The translations under genes and the position numbers were made by a program. A stretch of 64,000 nt of DNA from Phenylobacterium deserti (GTDB lineage: Bacteria; Pseudomonadota; Alphaproteobacteria; Caulobacterales; Caulobacteraceae). Where the stretch lies: assembly GCA_945874825.1 (NCBI GenBank), contig CAMCIK010000008.1, positions 1 through 64,000 on the forward strand, given 5' to 3'. Numbering within the stretch: position 1 is the stretch's first letter; the number at the start of each line of letters is the position of its first letter. The notes under the pieces were generated by a model. It made no database searches, was not told where the DNA came from, and saw only the letters and a list, made by a program, of their open reading frames with translations. Of the stretch, positions 1 to 9,956 are shown piece after piece.

Positions 1-2396
1 CGGCCGAGGGCTTCCTGGCCGTGGCCGTCGAGCAGACCGCCCAGGCGGTGCGGCGCATCTCTACCGAGCGCGGTTTCGATCCCCGCAACCATGCCCTCGT
101 CGCCTTCGGCGGCGCGGCGGGCCAGGTGGCCTGCGATGTGGCCGAGGCCCTCGGAATGGACGAGGTGCTTTGCCCGGGCAGGGGCAGTGTGCTGTCGGCC
201 TGGGGGATGGGTCAGGCCCGGCCCACCGTCCTTCTGCAGGCCGGGCTGGAGACACCCCTCGACGCAGGGGGGCTCGCCGCTGCGTCGGATCTCGCCGCCC
301 GGCTCGGCGCGGAGGCGCTCGCAGGCCTGGCCGCCCAGGGGATCGACGGTGGCGAGGTCCAGGTCCGCCTCGGCCTGCGCTACGATGGCGCCGACGCCGT
401 CCTGTCCGTGGAGCCGGGACCTGAGAATGATGTCCGGAAGGCCTTCGACGGTGCCCACCGCCGGCTGTTCGGCTTCACCGAATCCGACCGGGGTGTCCGC
501 ATCGCCAGGGTCGAGGTCGAAGCTGTTGAGGCGACGACACCCCCCCTGCCGGTGGGACCCACCCCGGACGCTCCGCCCCCCATCTCCATCCCCCCCGGTA
601 CCCGGCAGGGCGTCATGCAGATGACCTGCCGGTCGCAGGCCCTGTCCGCACCCGTGGTCGAGGCCGCCGCCCTGTCCAGGATCGAGGGTCCGGCCCTCAT
701 CGTGCGCGATGACACCCAGGTCGCCGTCCTGCCGGGCTGGCGGGCCGAGGGGGAGGCCGACGGCCTGATCCGCCTGACCCGCATCGCCGGCCCTGCCCGC
801 CGGGAGGTACGCCTGGACCGGCCCGACCCCGTGACCCTGGAGCTCTTCAACCGCCGCTTCATGGGGGTGGCCGAGGCCATGGGGGCGGCCCTGGAGCGCA
901 CGGCGCACTCGGTCAACATCAAGGAAAGACTGGATTTTTCCTGCGCTCTCTTCGATGCCGACGGCGGTCTGGTGGCCAATGCGCCGCACATGCCCGTGCA
1001 CCTGGGCTCCATGGGGGCCTCCGTCCTGGCCGTGCGCGAGCGGCGCGGGATCCTGAGGCCGGGCGAGGCCTTCGCCCTCAACAATCCCTACGCGGGCGGG
1101 ACCCACCTGCCGGACATCACCGTGGTCATGCCGGTCTTCACACGGCCGGAGGCGGAGGGGTCCCCGGACCTCTTCGTCGCCGCCCGCGGGCACCATGCCG
1201 ACGTCGGCGGCGTCCAGCCTGGCTCCATGCCGCCCTTCTCCAAAACCCTTGAAGAAGAAGGGGTTTTGCTTGACGCCCTGCCCATCATGCGAGCCGGTGT
1301 CTTCCTTGAGGCCGAGGTCCGGCAGGCCCTGCTGGCGGGTCCCTGGCCCTGCCGGGCGCCGGACCGCAACCTCGCCGACCTGAAGGCCCAGCTCGCCGCC
1401 TGCCAGGCCGGGGCCGACACCCTTGCGGGCATGATCCGGGACCAGGGCGATGAGGTCGTCGCCCGCTACATGGACTTCGTCCAGGACAATGCCGCCAGCG
1501 CCGTGCGCCGGGCCCTGCACCGACTGTCGGACGGCGAGGCCAGGGTTCCCATGGACGGGGGCGGCGAGATCGCTGTGCGCATCACCCTGGATGGCGACCG
1601 GCAGGGAGCGGAGATCGACTTCACCGGGTCATCCGACCAGGTACCGACGAATTTCAATGCGCCCTCGGCCATCGTGGACGCCGCCGTCCTCTACGTCTTT
1701 CGTACCCTGGTGGACGATGACATTCCCCTCAACGCTGGCTGCCTGAAGCCCCTGCGGGTTCGCACCCGGCCCGGATCCCTCCTGGCCCCTGCCCCGCTGG
1801 CGGCGGTGGTGGCGGGCAATGTCGAGACCAGCCAGCATGTGGTCGACGCCCTCTACGCCGCCCTCGGCGTCATGGCCAACGCCCAGGGCAGCATGAACAA
1901 CCTGACCTTCGGGGATGCCGACCGGCAGTACTACGAGACCCTCTGCGGTGGGGCCGGCGCCTCGGCCCGGGGACCGGGTGCCAGCGGTGTGCATACCCAC
2001 ATGACCAACTCGCGCCTGACCGATCCGGAGATACTCGAGCGTCGCTTCCCGGTGCGGCTGGAGGCGTTTGAAATCCGGAAGGATTCGGGAGGCGAGGGCA
2101 CCTTCAGGGGTGGCGACGGCGTGCGCCGGCGGATTCGTTTTCTGGCCCCCCTGGAGGCGGCCCTTCTGTCCACCCGCCGGACGGACGCGCCCCGGGGCCT
2201 GGCCGGCGGCGGCCCCGCCCGGCCCGGCAGCCAGCGCCTGATCCGCGCCGACGGCGCAATCCTGACCCTCGGCGGCTGTTTCTCGGTGACTGTCGCAGCG
2301 GGGGAGGCCATAGAGATCGAAACCCCCGGTGGCGGCGGCTTCGGACCGCCCTCCGCCACATCCGCGCCGGATTCCGAAGCTAGTCACGCCCCATGA
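1..2396 (+). CDS. 5-oxoprolinase / hydantoinase A-B fusion, 5' truncated by window edge
   Basis: Frame is open from the window start. Hydantoinase-A C-terminal part (HALVAFGGAAGQVACDVAEALG) followed by HyuB-like region (NPYAGGTHLPDITVV, GTFRGGDGVRRR, TPGGGGFG). Confidence 0.9.
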   Translation, partial: AEGFLAVAVEQTAQAVRRISTERGFDPRNHALVAFGGAAGQVACDVAEALGMDEVLCPGRGSVLSAWGMGQARPTVLLQAGLETPLDAGGLAAASDLAARLGAEALAGLAAQGIDGGEVQVRLGLRYDGADAVLSVEPGPENDVRKAFDGAHRRLFGFTESDRGVRIARVEVEAVEATTPPLPVGPTPDAPPPISIPPGTRQGVMQMTCRSQALSAPVVEAAALSRIEGPALIVRDDTQVAVLPGWRAEGEADGLIRLTRIAGPARREVRLDRPDPVTLELFNRRFMGVAEAMGAALERTAHSVNIKERLDFSCALFDADGGLVANAPHMPVHLGSMGASVLAVRERRGILRPGEAFALNNPYAGGTHLPDITVVMPVFTRPEAEGSPDLFVAARGHHADVGGVQPGSMPPFSKTLEEEGVLLDALPIMRAGVFLEAEVRQALLAGPWPCRAPDRNLADLKAQLAACQAGADTLAGMIRDQGDEVVARYMDFVQDNAASAVRRALHRLSDGEARVPMDGGGEIAVRITLDGDRQGAEIDFTGSSDQVPTNFNAPSAIVDAAVLYVFRTLVDDDIPLNAGCLKPLRVRTRPGSLLAPAPLAAVVAGNVETSQHVVDALYAALGVMANAQGSMNNLTFGDADRQYYETLCGGAGASARGPGASGVHTHMTNSRLTDPEILERRFPVRLEAFEIRKDSGGEGTFRGGDGVRRRIRFLAPLEAALLSTRRTDAPRGLAGGGPARPGSQRLIRADGAILTLGGCFSVTVAAGEAIEIETPGGGGFGPPSATSAPDSEASHAP

Positions 2397-3019
2397 TCGC
2401 CCACGCCTTTGCCCTCGCCCTTGCCCTGGCCGCCCAGGAGCCCGCAGCCTCCGCGCCGCCCGCCGATGCGCCTCTGGCCACGGCCGAGCGGGTTGCCGCC
2501 CCCGCGGCGGAAGCCCCGGGCCCGACGGGCGCGCCCAAGGACGACTATGGACTGGTCGGCTGGTGCTACGGCGTCCTGGACGGCTACCTTGCCCAGCACG
2601 ACCGGGTGATGCCGGAAGTGACCCGGATCGAGAAAACCTATCGACGGCCTGGCTCGTCCCTTCAGAGCGACCTTAAGGTCTACGGCGACCTCCAGGCCCA
2701 GGGTCGGATCCACCTGAAGCAGTTCAACTCCGCCCTCCAGGTCGCCGAGAAGGCCAGCCTGTCCCCCCTGCGCCCGCGGGGAGAGGCGGCCATCGCCAAG
2801 GGACGCGCCGTCTGGGCGCCCGCCGCCAACCTGCCCACCCGCACGGTCGCCCAGCAGTGGATGGGATGGACCCTGCCCCAGGCCTGCCCAGTCGCCGCCG
2901 AGCGCCTGGCCCGCAATGCCCCCCTGATGGGTGCCGCCTTCGACCCGGGTCCATCGCCGCCAGAGGACCCGGCGGCGGCCGCCGCGCCGGCCCTGCGCGG
3001 CGCAAACGAGCCGCAATAG
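2393..3019 (+). CDS. Hypothetical secreted protein (208 aa) with Ala/Pro-rich N-terminus
   Basis: 4-nt overlap with the upstream stop; signal-like N-terminus MIAHAFALALALAAQ; no recognised domain. Confidence 0.7.
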   Translation: MIAHAFALALALAAQEPAASAPPADAPLATAERVAAPAAEAPGPTGAPKDDYGLVGWCYGVLDGYLAQHDRVMPEVTRIEKTYRRPGSSLQSDLKVYGDLQAQGRIHLKQFNSALQVAEKASLSPLRPRGEAAIAKGRAVWAPAANLPTRTVAQQWMGWTLPQACPVAAERLARNAPLMGAAFDPGPSPPEDPAAAAAPALRGANEPQ

Positions 3020-3074
3020 CCCTGCTTCCCAGGTCCGTGTAGGCTGGGCCGGACCTGAACGCCCGAGGCCCGAC

Positions 3075-3719
3075 ATGACCGCGCCGCACCTGATCTACTT
3101 CGCCGATCCCATGTGCTCGTGGTGTTACGGCTTCTCGCCGGTGGTTGAGGATATTCGCCGCACCTTCGGCCGGGCCCTGCCCGTGAGGCTTGTCATGGGC
3201 GGCCTGCGCCCCGGTACCGAGACCCCCATGACCCAGGAGGCCAAGGACAGCCTGCGCGGCCACTGGACCCACATCACCGAGGCGGCGGGCCTGCCCTTCG
3301 GCGGCGCGGTCCTGGACGATCCCGGCTTCCTGTATGACACCGACCCCGCCGCCCGGGCCGTGGTACGGGTCCGCCGGGACAATCCCGAGGGTGCCATCGC
3401 CTACCTGGGCCGGCTCCAGAGGGCCTTCTATGCCGAGGATCGCAACATCACCCGCCCCGAGGTGCTGGCCGAACTGGCCGCCGACTACGGGGTGGCACCC
3501 GAGGCCTTCCTGGCCGACTTCGACAGTGACGACCTGAAACACGAGACTTGGTCCGACTACGGGGTCTCTCAGCGCGCCGGCGTGACGGGCTTCCCCACCC
3601 TGGTGGCCGGCCCGGGATCGGAAGGGACCTACGGCGTCGTCACCCGGGGCTACAATCCGGGCGACCAGGTCCTGGCCATTCTGCACAACTGGCTGGAAGG
3701 CCCGCCAGCAAACGTCTGA
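3075..3719 (+). CDS. DsbA family (FrnE-like) thioredoxin-fold protein
   Basis: MTAPHLIYFADPMCSWCYGF with CSWC motif and cis-Pro region GVTGFPTLV. ATG at 3075 chosen over the longer ORF. Confidence 0.88.
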   Translation: MTAPHLIYFADPMCSWCYGFSPVVEDIRRTFGRALPVRLVMGGLRPGTETPMTQEAKDSLRGHWTHITEAAGLPFGGAVLDDPGFLYDTDPAARAVVRVRRDNPEGAIAYLGRLQRAFYAEDRNITRPEVLAELAADYGVAPEAFLADFDSDDLKHETWSDYGVSQRAGVTGFPTLVAGPGSEGTYGVVTRGYNPGDQVLAILHNWLEGPPANV

Positions 3720-3960
3720 GGGCGAAGAGTCCAGCGACGTTAGCACGCTCACCAGAGGACACAGCGCCCATGACCCGGGCGAGGGTGAGCGAGCCTGCGC
3801 CGGGAACGCCTTCTCGGATGCGCCGGTTCTGGATCACGCGAAGCAGAACCACAACAATGGTGATCACCAATAGGATGTGGATAAACCCACCTATCGTGTA
3901 GGAGGTCACGAGTCCTAATATCCAAAGGACGAGCAGGATCATTGCGACTGTGTAAAGCAT
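3640..3960 (-). CDS. Small lmo0937-like membrane protein with unusual C-terminal extension
   Basis: MLYTVAMILLVLWILGLVTSYTIGGFIHILLVITIVVVLLRVIQNRR matches my recollection of the family. The frame continues and overlaps the dsbA-like 3' end antisense. Confidence 0.65.
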   Translation of the reverse strand: MLYTVAMILLVLWILGLVTSYTIGGFIHILLVITIVVVLLRVIQNRRIREGVPGAGSLTLARVMGAVSSGERANVAGLFALRRLLAGLPASCAEWPGPGRPDCSPG

Positions 3961-4146
3961 GGCTTTCTCCGGGTTACGCACTGTGTTCAGGTGGGTGTAA
4001 TCTGGTTTCCGATTGCAGCCATGGAACGAAGGCAAATGCGAACATTTGCGCCATATCAATTTGCGGGCCGCCTCGACTTCCGAGGCGAAGCAGGTTGTCT
4101 CCCGGGCGCGGGATGAGACCGATGGCGTGCGCCCGGGTCTCCGGGA

Positions 4147-4518
4147 TCAGCCGCCGATGATCACCTTTTCCTCGCCCCACCAGAGGGGGCTCTTCGGCAG
4201 GTCGATGAACTTCCGCTCGTCCTCGAGCAGCAGGCGACCGGCCTCGCGGGCGGCGGGTTCGCCGGCCAGGGCGGCGAGGTCCTCGAGGCTGTCGTACCAG
4301 AGCTGGGCCACCCCATCGAACTGGGGCGGGGCGTTGCGGCTGGCGCGAATGCCGGCGCTGAGCGTCTCGTCCAGGGAATGCAGCTGGACGTAGCGGCGGA
4401 TGCGCAGGGCGTCCTTCACGCTGGCCACCAGGGGGCCGTGGGTGTTGAGCCAGTAGTCCTGGAACTGCTCGCGGGTCAGGTGCGGCAGGCGGACGAGGGC
4501 AAAGGTGAGCTTGATCAT
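4147..4518 (-). CDS. EthD domain-containing protein
   Basis: MIKLTFALVRLPHLTREQFQDYWLNTHGPLV is an EthD-type dimeric alpha/beta barrel signature. Confidence 0.85.
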   Translation of the reverse strand: MIKLTFALVRLPHLTREQFQDYWLNTHGPLVASVKDALRIRRYVQLHSLDETLSAGIRASRNAPPQFDGVAQLWYDSLEDLAALAGEPAAREAGRLLLEDERKFIDLPKSPLWWGEEKVIIGG

Positions 4519-4633
4519 GGGGTATGCCTCATTTCCAGGTCGCCGGAACTTCGGACGTGAAGACGGCCAATGGCGAGTCTTTCCTTGCGCCCTGCCCCTC
4601 CCCCTCGACGCCGGGATGGCTTAAATCGGCGGG

Positions 4634-7252
4634 ATGCGCACAGAGACCCCCGCCCCGATCCGCCTGACCGACTATCGGCCGCCCACCTTCCTCGTGGATG
4701 AGGTTCACCTGGACTTCGACCTGCAGCCGGAGGCGACACGGGTGAAGGCCCGGCTGACCCTGCGGCGGAACGGTGAGGCGGGGGTGCCCCTGCGGCTGGA
4801 CGGGGAGCGGCTGAAGACCGTGTCGGTTGCCATCGACGGCCGGGCCCTGGAGCCGAGCGCCTACGCTGCCGACGACCACAGCCTGACGATCCCGGAGGTT
4901 CCCGACGCCTTCGTCCTGGAGACCGAGGTCGAGATCAACCCAGCGGCCAACAAGGCCCTGGAGGGGCTCTACATGTCGGGGGGCCGGTTCTGCACCCAGT
5001 GCGAGGCCGAGGGCTTCCGCACCATCACCTGGTATCCCGACCGGCCGGACGTCCTGGCCCGTTTCACCGTGCGCATGACGGCGGACGACGCCTGGCCGCG
5101 CCTCTTGTCCAACGGCAATCTGGTGGAGACCGGCCGGGGGACCGACGGACGCCGTTATGCGGTGTGGAACGACCCCTTCCCCAAGCCCTGCTACCTCTTC
5201 GCCCTAGTGGCCGGTGAGCTGGACGAACTGGCCGACGACTTCGTCACCGCCAGCGGGCGGAAGGTGGAGCTGAAGGTCTATGTCGACCCGGGCATGTCGG
5301 CCCGAGCGGCCTACGCCATGGACGCCCTGAAGCGGTCCATGCGCTGGGACGAGGAGGCCTTTGGACGCGAGTACGACCTGGACCTCTTCATGATCGTCGC
5401 CGTGCGCGACTTCAACTTCGGGGCCATGGAGAACAAGGGCCTCAACATCTTCAACTCGTCCCTGTTGCTGGCCGACCCGGAGACGGCGACGGACCTGGAC
5501 TATGAGCGCATAGAGAGCGTGGTGGCCCATGAGTATTTCCACAACTGGACGGGCAACCGGATCACTTGCCGGGACTGGTTCCAGCTGTGCCTGAAGGAGG
5601 GCCTGACCGTCTTCCGCGACCAGAGCTTCTCGGCCGACATGCGCGGCGAGGCGGTGCAGAGGATCAAGGACGTCAAGGCCCTGAGGGCCCGGCAGTTCGC
5701 CGAGGACCAGGGCCCGCTGGCACATCCGGTGCGCCCCTCCAGCTACCTGAAGATCGACAACTTCTACACGGCGACCATCTACGAGAAGGGTGCCGAGGTC
5801 ATTCGGATGCTGAAATCCCTGATCGGGGCCGAGGCTTTCCGGAAGGGCATGGATCTATATTTCGAGCGCTGGGACGGCCACGCCACCACGGTGGAGGCCT
5901 TCATTGCCTGCTTTGCCGAAGTCTCCGGCCAGGACCTGTCAGCCTTCTTCGCCTGGTATGAGCAGGCCGGCACGCCGAGGGTGCGGATGACCTCGCGCTG
6001 GACGCCGGAGACGGGCGAACTGGAGATCACCCTCACCCAGAGGACGCCAGCCACCCCGGGTCAGGCCGACAAGCGCGTCCTTCCGGTCCCGGTCCGCCTG
6101 GGCCTGCTGGACGTCGAGGGCCGGACAATGGCCTTCAGCCGGGATGGCCAGGCCCTGGACGAGACCCTGGTGGTCCTCGAGGCCGAGGAAACGCGCCTTA
6201 CCCTGTCCGGCGTGACCTCGCGCCCGGTCGTCTCGGCCCTGCGGGGCTTCTCGGCGCCGGTAGAGCTGTCGTCGGACGCCCGGCCGGGGGACCGTTATGT
6301 CCAGTTGGCCGGCGATGCCGACCTGTTCAACCGCTGGGAGGCCGGCCAGGAGGTGGCCCGCGACCTGATCCTGGCCCGGGCCGGGGGCGCGCCCGATGAG
6401 GTGGGCGAGGAACGCTTCGCCGAGGCCATGGGCCGGGCCCTGGACGACCAGGCCTCGGAGCCCGCCTTCAAGGCCCTGCTGCTGGCGCTGCCCACTGAGG
6501 CCGACCTGGCCGTGGCCCGGCCACCCGCTGACCCGGCGGCCCTGCATGCGGCACGGGAAGCCCTGCGCCTGCGCCTGGCCGTCCACCTGGAGGCGACCCT
6601 GAAGCGGCTGCACCTGGGCCTGCAGGACGGCGCCAGCTTCTCGCCCGACGCCGCAAGCGCCGGACGCCGGGCCCTGCGAAATGCGGCCCTGGATCTGCTG
6701 GCCGCCAACCCCCGCACCGAGACCCGGGACCTGGCCGAGGGCCATTACCGGGCGGCCGGGAATATGACCGATGCCATCGGCGGCCTGAACGCCCTCATGA
6801 CCCTGGGCGGGACAGCCTTCGCCTCGGCCCTGAAGGACTTCCATGCCCGCTGGCGGAACGAGCCCCTGGTAATCGACAAGTGGTTTGCCCTGCAGGCCCG
6901 GGACCCCTCGCCCGAGGCCCTGGAGCGGGTGATCGCCCTGACGCGCCACCCGGATTTCAACGCCCAGACGCCGAACCGGCTCCGGGCCCTGGTCGCGACC
7001 TTCGCCTCGGCCAATCCGGCCCGCTTCCATGCCGAGGACGGCTCAGGCTACCGCTTCCTGGCGGACCAGATCCTTTCGGTGGATCGCTACAACCCCATGA
7101 TCGCCGCCCGGCTGGTGGAGCCCCTGGGATCCTGGGAGCGCTACCGGCCCGACCTGGGGGCGAAGATGAAGGCCGAGCTGGAGCGGATCGCCGCCGCGCC
7201 GGGCCTCTCCCGTAATGTTCTGGAACTGGTCGGTCGGTCGCTGGAGGGCTGA
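4634..7252 (+). CDS. pepN: Aminopeptidase N (M1 family)
   Basis: GAMENKGLNIFN and HEYFHNWTGNRITCRDWFQLCLKEGLTVFRDQ (HExxH-x18-E); full-length 872 aa. Confidence 0.97.
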   Translation: MRTETPAPIRLTDYRPPTFLVDEVHLDFDLQPEATRVKARLTLRRNGEAGVPLRLDGERLKTVSVAIDGRALEPSAYAADDHSLTIPEVPDAFVLETEVEINPAANKALEGLYMSGGRFCTQCEAEGFRTITWYPDRPDVLARFTVRMTADDAWPRLLSNGNLVETGRGTDGRRYAVWNDPFPKPCYLFALVAGELDELADDFVTASGRKVELKVYVDPGMSARAAYAMDALKRSMRWDEEAFGREYDLDLFMIVAVRDFNFGAMENKGLNIFNSSLLLADPETATDLDYERIESVVAHEYFHNWTGNRITCRDWFQLCLKEGLTVFRDQSFSADMRGEAVQRIKDVKALRARQFAEDQGPLAHPVRPSSYLKIDNFYTATIYEKGAEVIRMLKSLIGAEAFRKGMDLYFERWDGHATTVEAFIACFAEVSGQDLSAFFAWYEQAGTPRVRMTSRWTPETGELEITLTQRTPATPGQADKRVLPVPVRLGLLDVEGRTMAFSRDGQALDETLVVLEAEETRLTLSGVTSRPVVSALRGFSAPVELSSDARPGDRYVQLAGDADLFNRWEAGQEVARDLILARAGGAPDEVGEERFAEAMGRALDDQASEPAFKALLLALPTEADLAVARPPADPAALHAAREALRLRLAVHLEATLKRLHLGLQDGASFSPDAASAGRRALRNAALDLLAANPRTETRDLAEGHYRAAGNMTDAIGGLNALMTLGGTAFASALKDFHARWRNEPLVIDKWFALQARDPSPEALERVIALTRHPDFNAQTPNRLRALVATFASANPARFHAEDGSGYRFLADQILSVDRYNPMIAARLVEPLGSWERYRPDLGAKMKAELERIAAAPGLSRNVLELVGRSLEG

Positions 7253-7310
7253 TTTCCACAGATCCAGACCCGGGCGTTGGCGAACTGTTCACCCTCTCTG
7301 TGGTGAAGAC

Positions 7311-8807
7311 GTGAGTCGGAGCGGCGCAGGGCCCTCCTTCGTGGGAGCTTCAGCGGTGTCGGCAGTCAGCGATTTCGGACAGACCCCACGCCCCGCCCTC
7401 TGGGGTGGCGTTGCGAACGGTCCCCTTATGCTTGCCGGACTGGGCGCGGCGGTCCTGACCGCTGGCCTCGCCGTATCGGTCAGCGACGTAGCCCCGGCCC
7501 TTTCGAACGTGCTGATGATGGCTGGCCCCCTGGGGGTCCTGACGGGCGCCGGCGGCCTCTGGCTCGGGCGCAGGGGAGCCCGGGGGGGACCGGATGGTGT
7601 ACCGCCCGGGAACAAGGGCGAGGCTCCACCGGAATCCCTGGTGGAAGCCGTCCAGATCATGGCCTCTGCCTTCGCTTGCTGGGATGCAGAAGGCCGGCTG
7701 GCGGGTGCCAATGCCGCCTTTGCCCGCATGTTCAACCTCGACGCCGAGTTGATGAAGCCCGACTCGCCCCACGCTGAATTCTCCCGCCTTACCCGGCAAG
7801 CCATCCGGCAGTCCGTGAAGCCCGACGGTGGCGCTCCCGGCCTGCGCGAGGTGGAGTTCACCGACGGGCGCTGGGCGCAGATCCATGAGCGACGGACACC
7901 GTCGGGTGGCCTGGTCATGACCGCTGTCGACATCACGGGCCTGAAGCTTCGGGAGGTCGAACGCAGCCGGGACGAAGAGGCCATGCGCGACGCCGTAAGC
8001 CGGCTTGAGGCCAGCAAGGCGCAGCTTTCTGACCTGGCCAGCAAGTACGAGACCGAGAAATTCCGCGCTATCGAGGCCAGCCGGGCCAAGAGCGAGTTTC
8101 TCGCCAATATGAGCCACGAACTGCGCACACCGCTGAACGCCATCATCGGATTCTCGGAGATCATGGGCCAGGAACTGTTCGGACCCGTCGGGGCCACCCA
8201 GTACCGGGGCTATGTCACGGACATACTGAGCTCGGGCCAACACCTCCTGGCCCTGATCAATGACGTGCTCGACATGTCCAAGATCGAGGCGGGCAAGATG
8301 GCGCTCTATCGCGAGCCCCTGAGTGTCAGCCCGCTCGTGGAAGAGGCCTTCCGCCTTGTGCGCAACCGGGCCGAGACCTCAGGTCTCATGCTGTTCGCGG
8401 ATATCGAGGATGACCTGCCTGAGGTCCTGGCCGACCCCCGGGCACTTAAGCAGATCCTACTCAACCTGATGTCGAACTCGATAAAGTTCACCCCCGCTGG
8501 TGGCCGCGTCTGCGTTCGGGCCGAGGAGGAGGAGAACGGCGTGCGCCTGTCGGTGGAGGATACCGGCATTGGAATCGACGCCGCAGACCTGCACCGCCTG
8601 GCCGTCCCCTTCGAGCAGGTCGAGACCCAGCAGTCCAAGACCACCCAGGGAACGGGGTTGGGACTGGCCCTCTCCAAGGCCTTCGTCGAACTGCATGGCT
8701 CGAACCTGACCATAGAGAGTGCACCCGGCCAGGGCACCCGGGTCAGCTTCAGTCTTGCCTTGGCGGAGGTCCGTCCCCGGGACGCGGCGGCGGTCCCTGA
8801 AGCCTAG
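7311..8807 (+). CDS. pleC: PAS-containing sensor histidine kinase, PleC/DivJ family
   Basis: FLANMSHELRTPLNAIIGFSEIMGQELFGP H-box, NLMSNSIKFTPAGG, DTGIGI, GTGLGLAL. GTG start at 7311 chosen because the longer ORF overlaps pepN. Symbol inferred from sequence plus synteny with pepN/glnE. Confidence 0.65.
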   Translation: MSRSGAGPSFVGASAVSAVSDFGQTPRPALWGGVANGPLMLAGLGAAVLTAGLAVSVSDVAPALSNVLMMAGPLGVLTGAGGLWLGRRGARGGPDGVPPGNKGEAPPESLVEAVQIMASAFACWDAEGRLAGANAAFARMFNLDAELMKPDSPHAEFSRLTRQAIRQSVKPDGGAPGLREVEFTDGRWAQIHERRTPSGGLVMTAVDITGLKLREVERSRDEEAMRDAVSRLEASKAQLSDLASKYETEKFRAIEASRAKSEFLANMSHELRTPLNAIIGFSEIMGQELFGPVGATQYRGYVTDILSSGQHLLALINDVLDMSKIEAGKMALYREPLSVSPLVEEAFRLVRNRAETSGLMLFADIEDDLPEVLADPRALKQILLNLMSNSIKFTPAGGRVCVRAEEEENGVRLSVEDTGIGIDAADLHRLAVPFEQVETQQSKTTQGTGLGLALSKAFVELHGSNLTIESAPGQGTRVSFSLALAEVRPRDAAAVPEA

Positions 8808-9480
8808 GCGGACGACCGCCGCCTGGCCTAGCGTCCTGCGCCAGGGCCTCGGCCACCTGGGCCCGGATTTCGGGAGACTGGCGGGCGGCCCAGGCCGTCA
8901 CCGCCTCTTCTATCTGGCTGCGGGCTGCAAGTTCGCGAAGGCGGGCAGCCTCCAGCGTGCGGCTTGTCTCGTCGGCTGACGCCTCGCCCCGCGCCAGGGC
9001 GTCCCAGGCCCTGACCCGTTCCCGGCGAGCGGCATGCAGGTCGGGACGGACCGCTTCACTCTGCGCCACCAGGAGGGCCCGGAATTCCTGGCGCTGGGGC
9101 TCTGGCAGGTCCCGGCTGGCCCGCATGAGCGGACTCCCGCCAGGCCTCGGGGCCTGGGGCGGCGACGGATCCCTAGAAGGCGGAGGGGGCGGCAATGCGA
9201 CCTCCGGGTCCTCCCGCAGCGGCCCGGGCCGGCGTTCATCCCTGCGAACCACCAGGGCGGGTGATGGAGACGGCAAGGCTTGCGCTGGGAGGGTTTCCGG
9301 CCCCGAGGGTCCGGCTGGCGGGACCCGGGGCTCAAGGCCCTGAGAGTCCGGTGAAGCCGCCTCGACGCCAGGAGCTGGGTCTGCGTGCAACTGGCGCCAA
9401 CCCCCGGCAATCAGGCCGACCAAGAAGAGGTTGAGGGCGGCAGAGACGAAGAGCGCCACCACAAGCGCCCGGCGGTTCAA
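8749..9480 (-). CDS. Periplasmic heavy-metal-resistance (CnrX/Spy-like) protein
   Basis: N-terminal TM MNRRALVVALFVSAALNLFLVGLIAGG, Pro-rich linker, then a helical LPEPQRQEFRALLVAQSEAVRPDLHAARRERVRAWDAL region resembling the Metal_resist/Spy family. Confidence 0.7.
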   Translation of the reverse strand: MNRRALVVALFVSAALNLFLVGLIAGGWRQLHADPAPGVEAASPDSQGLEPRVPPAGPSGPETLPAQALPSPSPALVVRRDERRPGPLREDPEVALPPPPPSRDPSPPQAPRPGGSPLMRASRDLPEPQRQEFRALLVAQSEAVRPDLHAARRERVRAWDALARGEASADETSRTLEAARLRELAARSQIEEAVTAWAARQSPEIRAQVAEALAQDARPGGGRPPRLQGPPPRPGDGPPPRQD

Positions 9481-9956
9481 GATCGGACGCCCATGGCGGA
9501 CTCGGCGACCGGAGCTTCCCAGGGCGTCAAAGCCTCGGAGAGAATGGAGTCAGGGTCCGAAGCATAGAAGGGCGCTGCGGCAGGACGCAGGACCGGGTCC
9601 ACGAGACGCGGCGCGGCGACAATTCCCGCCAGGCAGGCTGCAGCGAGAGCCGCACCGCCGGTCAGGGTCAGCACCCAGGAGCGCCGTAGGGATTGCCGGA
9701 CCTGGACCGGGGCGGCGGCCTGCACCCGCGTTGTCACGGCTGCCGTCGGACGTGGTGCCTCCCAGGCGAACAAGAGGCGATCCAGCGAACGCGCATCCTC
9801 GAGAAGACGCCGGGCCTCAGCGGGATGGGCGGCGATCCAGGCCTCGGCACCCGGGCGATCCGCCTCGGGCCACCGGGCGGGGTCCCCGCCAAAGGACTCC
9901 GCCAGTTGGCGCACGCGCGCCTCTGCGGCGGCCGCGGAATCGGGGCGCGGGGTCAT
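9477..9956 (-). CDS. Putative membrane anti-sigma factor
   Basis: 4-nt overlaps with the ECF sigma gene upstream and the CnrX-like gene downstream; cytoplasmic N-terminus, single TM (SWVLTLTGGAALAAACLAGIVAA), short periplasmic tail. Confidence 0.65.
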   Translation of the reverse strand: MTPRPDSAAAAEARVRQLAESFGGDPARWPEADRPGAEAWIAAHPAEARRLLEDARSLDRLLFAWEAPRPTAAVTTRVQAAAPVQVRQSLRRSWVLTLTGGAALAAACLAGIVAAPRLVDPVLRPAAAPFYASDPDSILSEALTPWEAPVAESAMGVRS

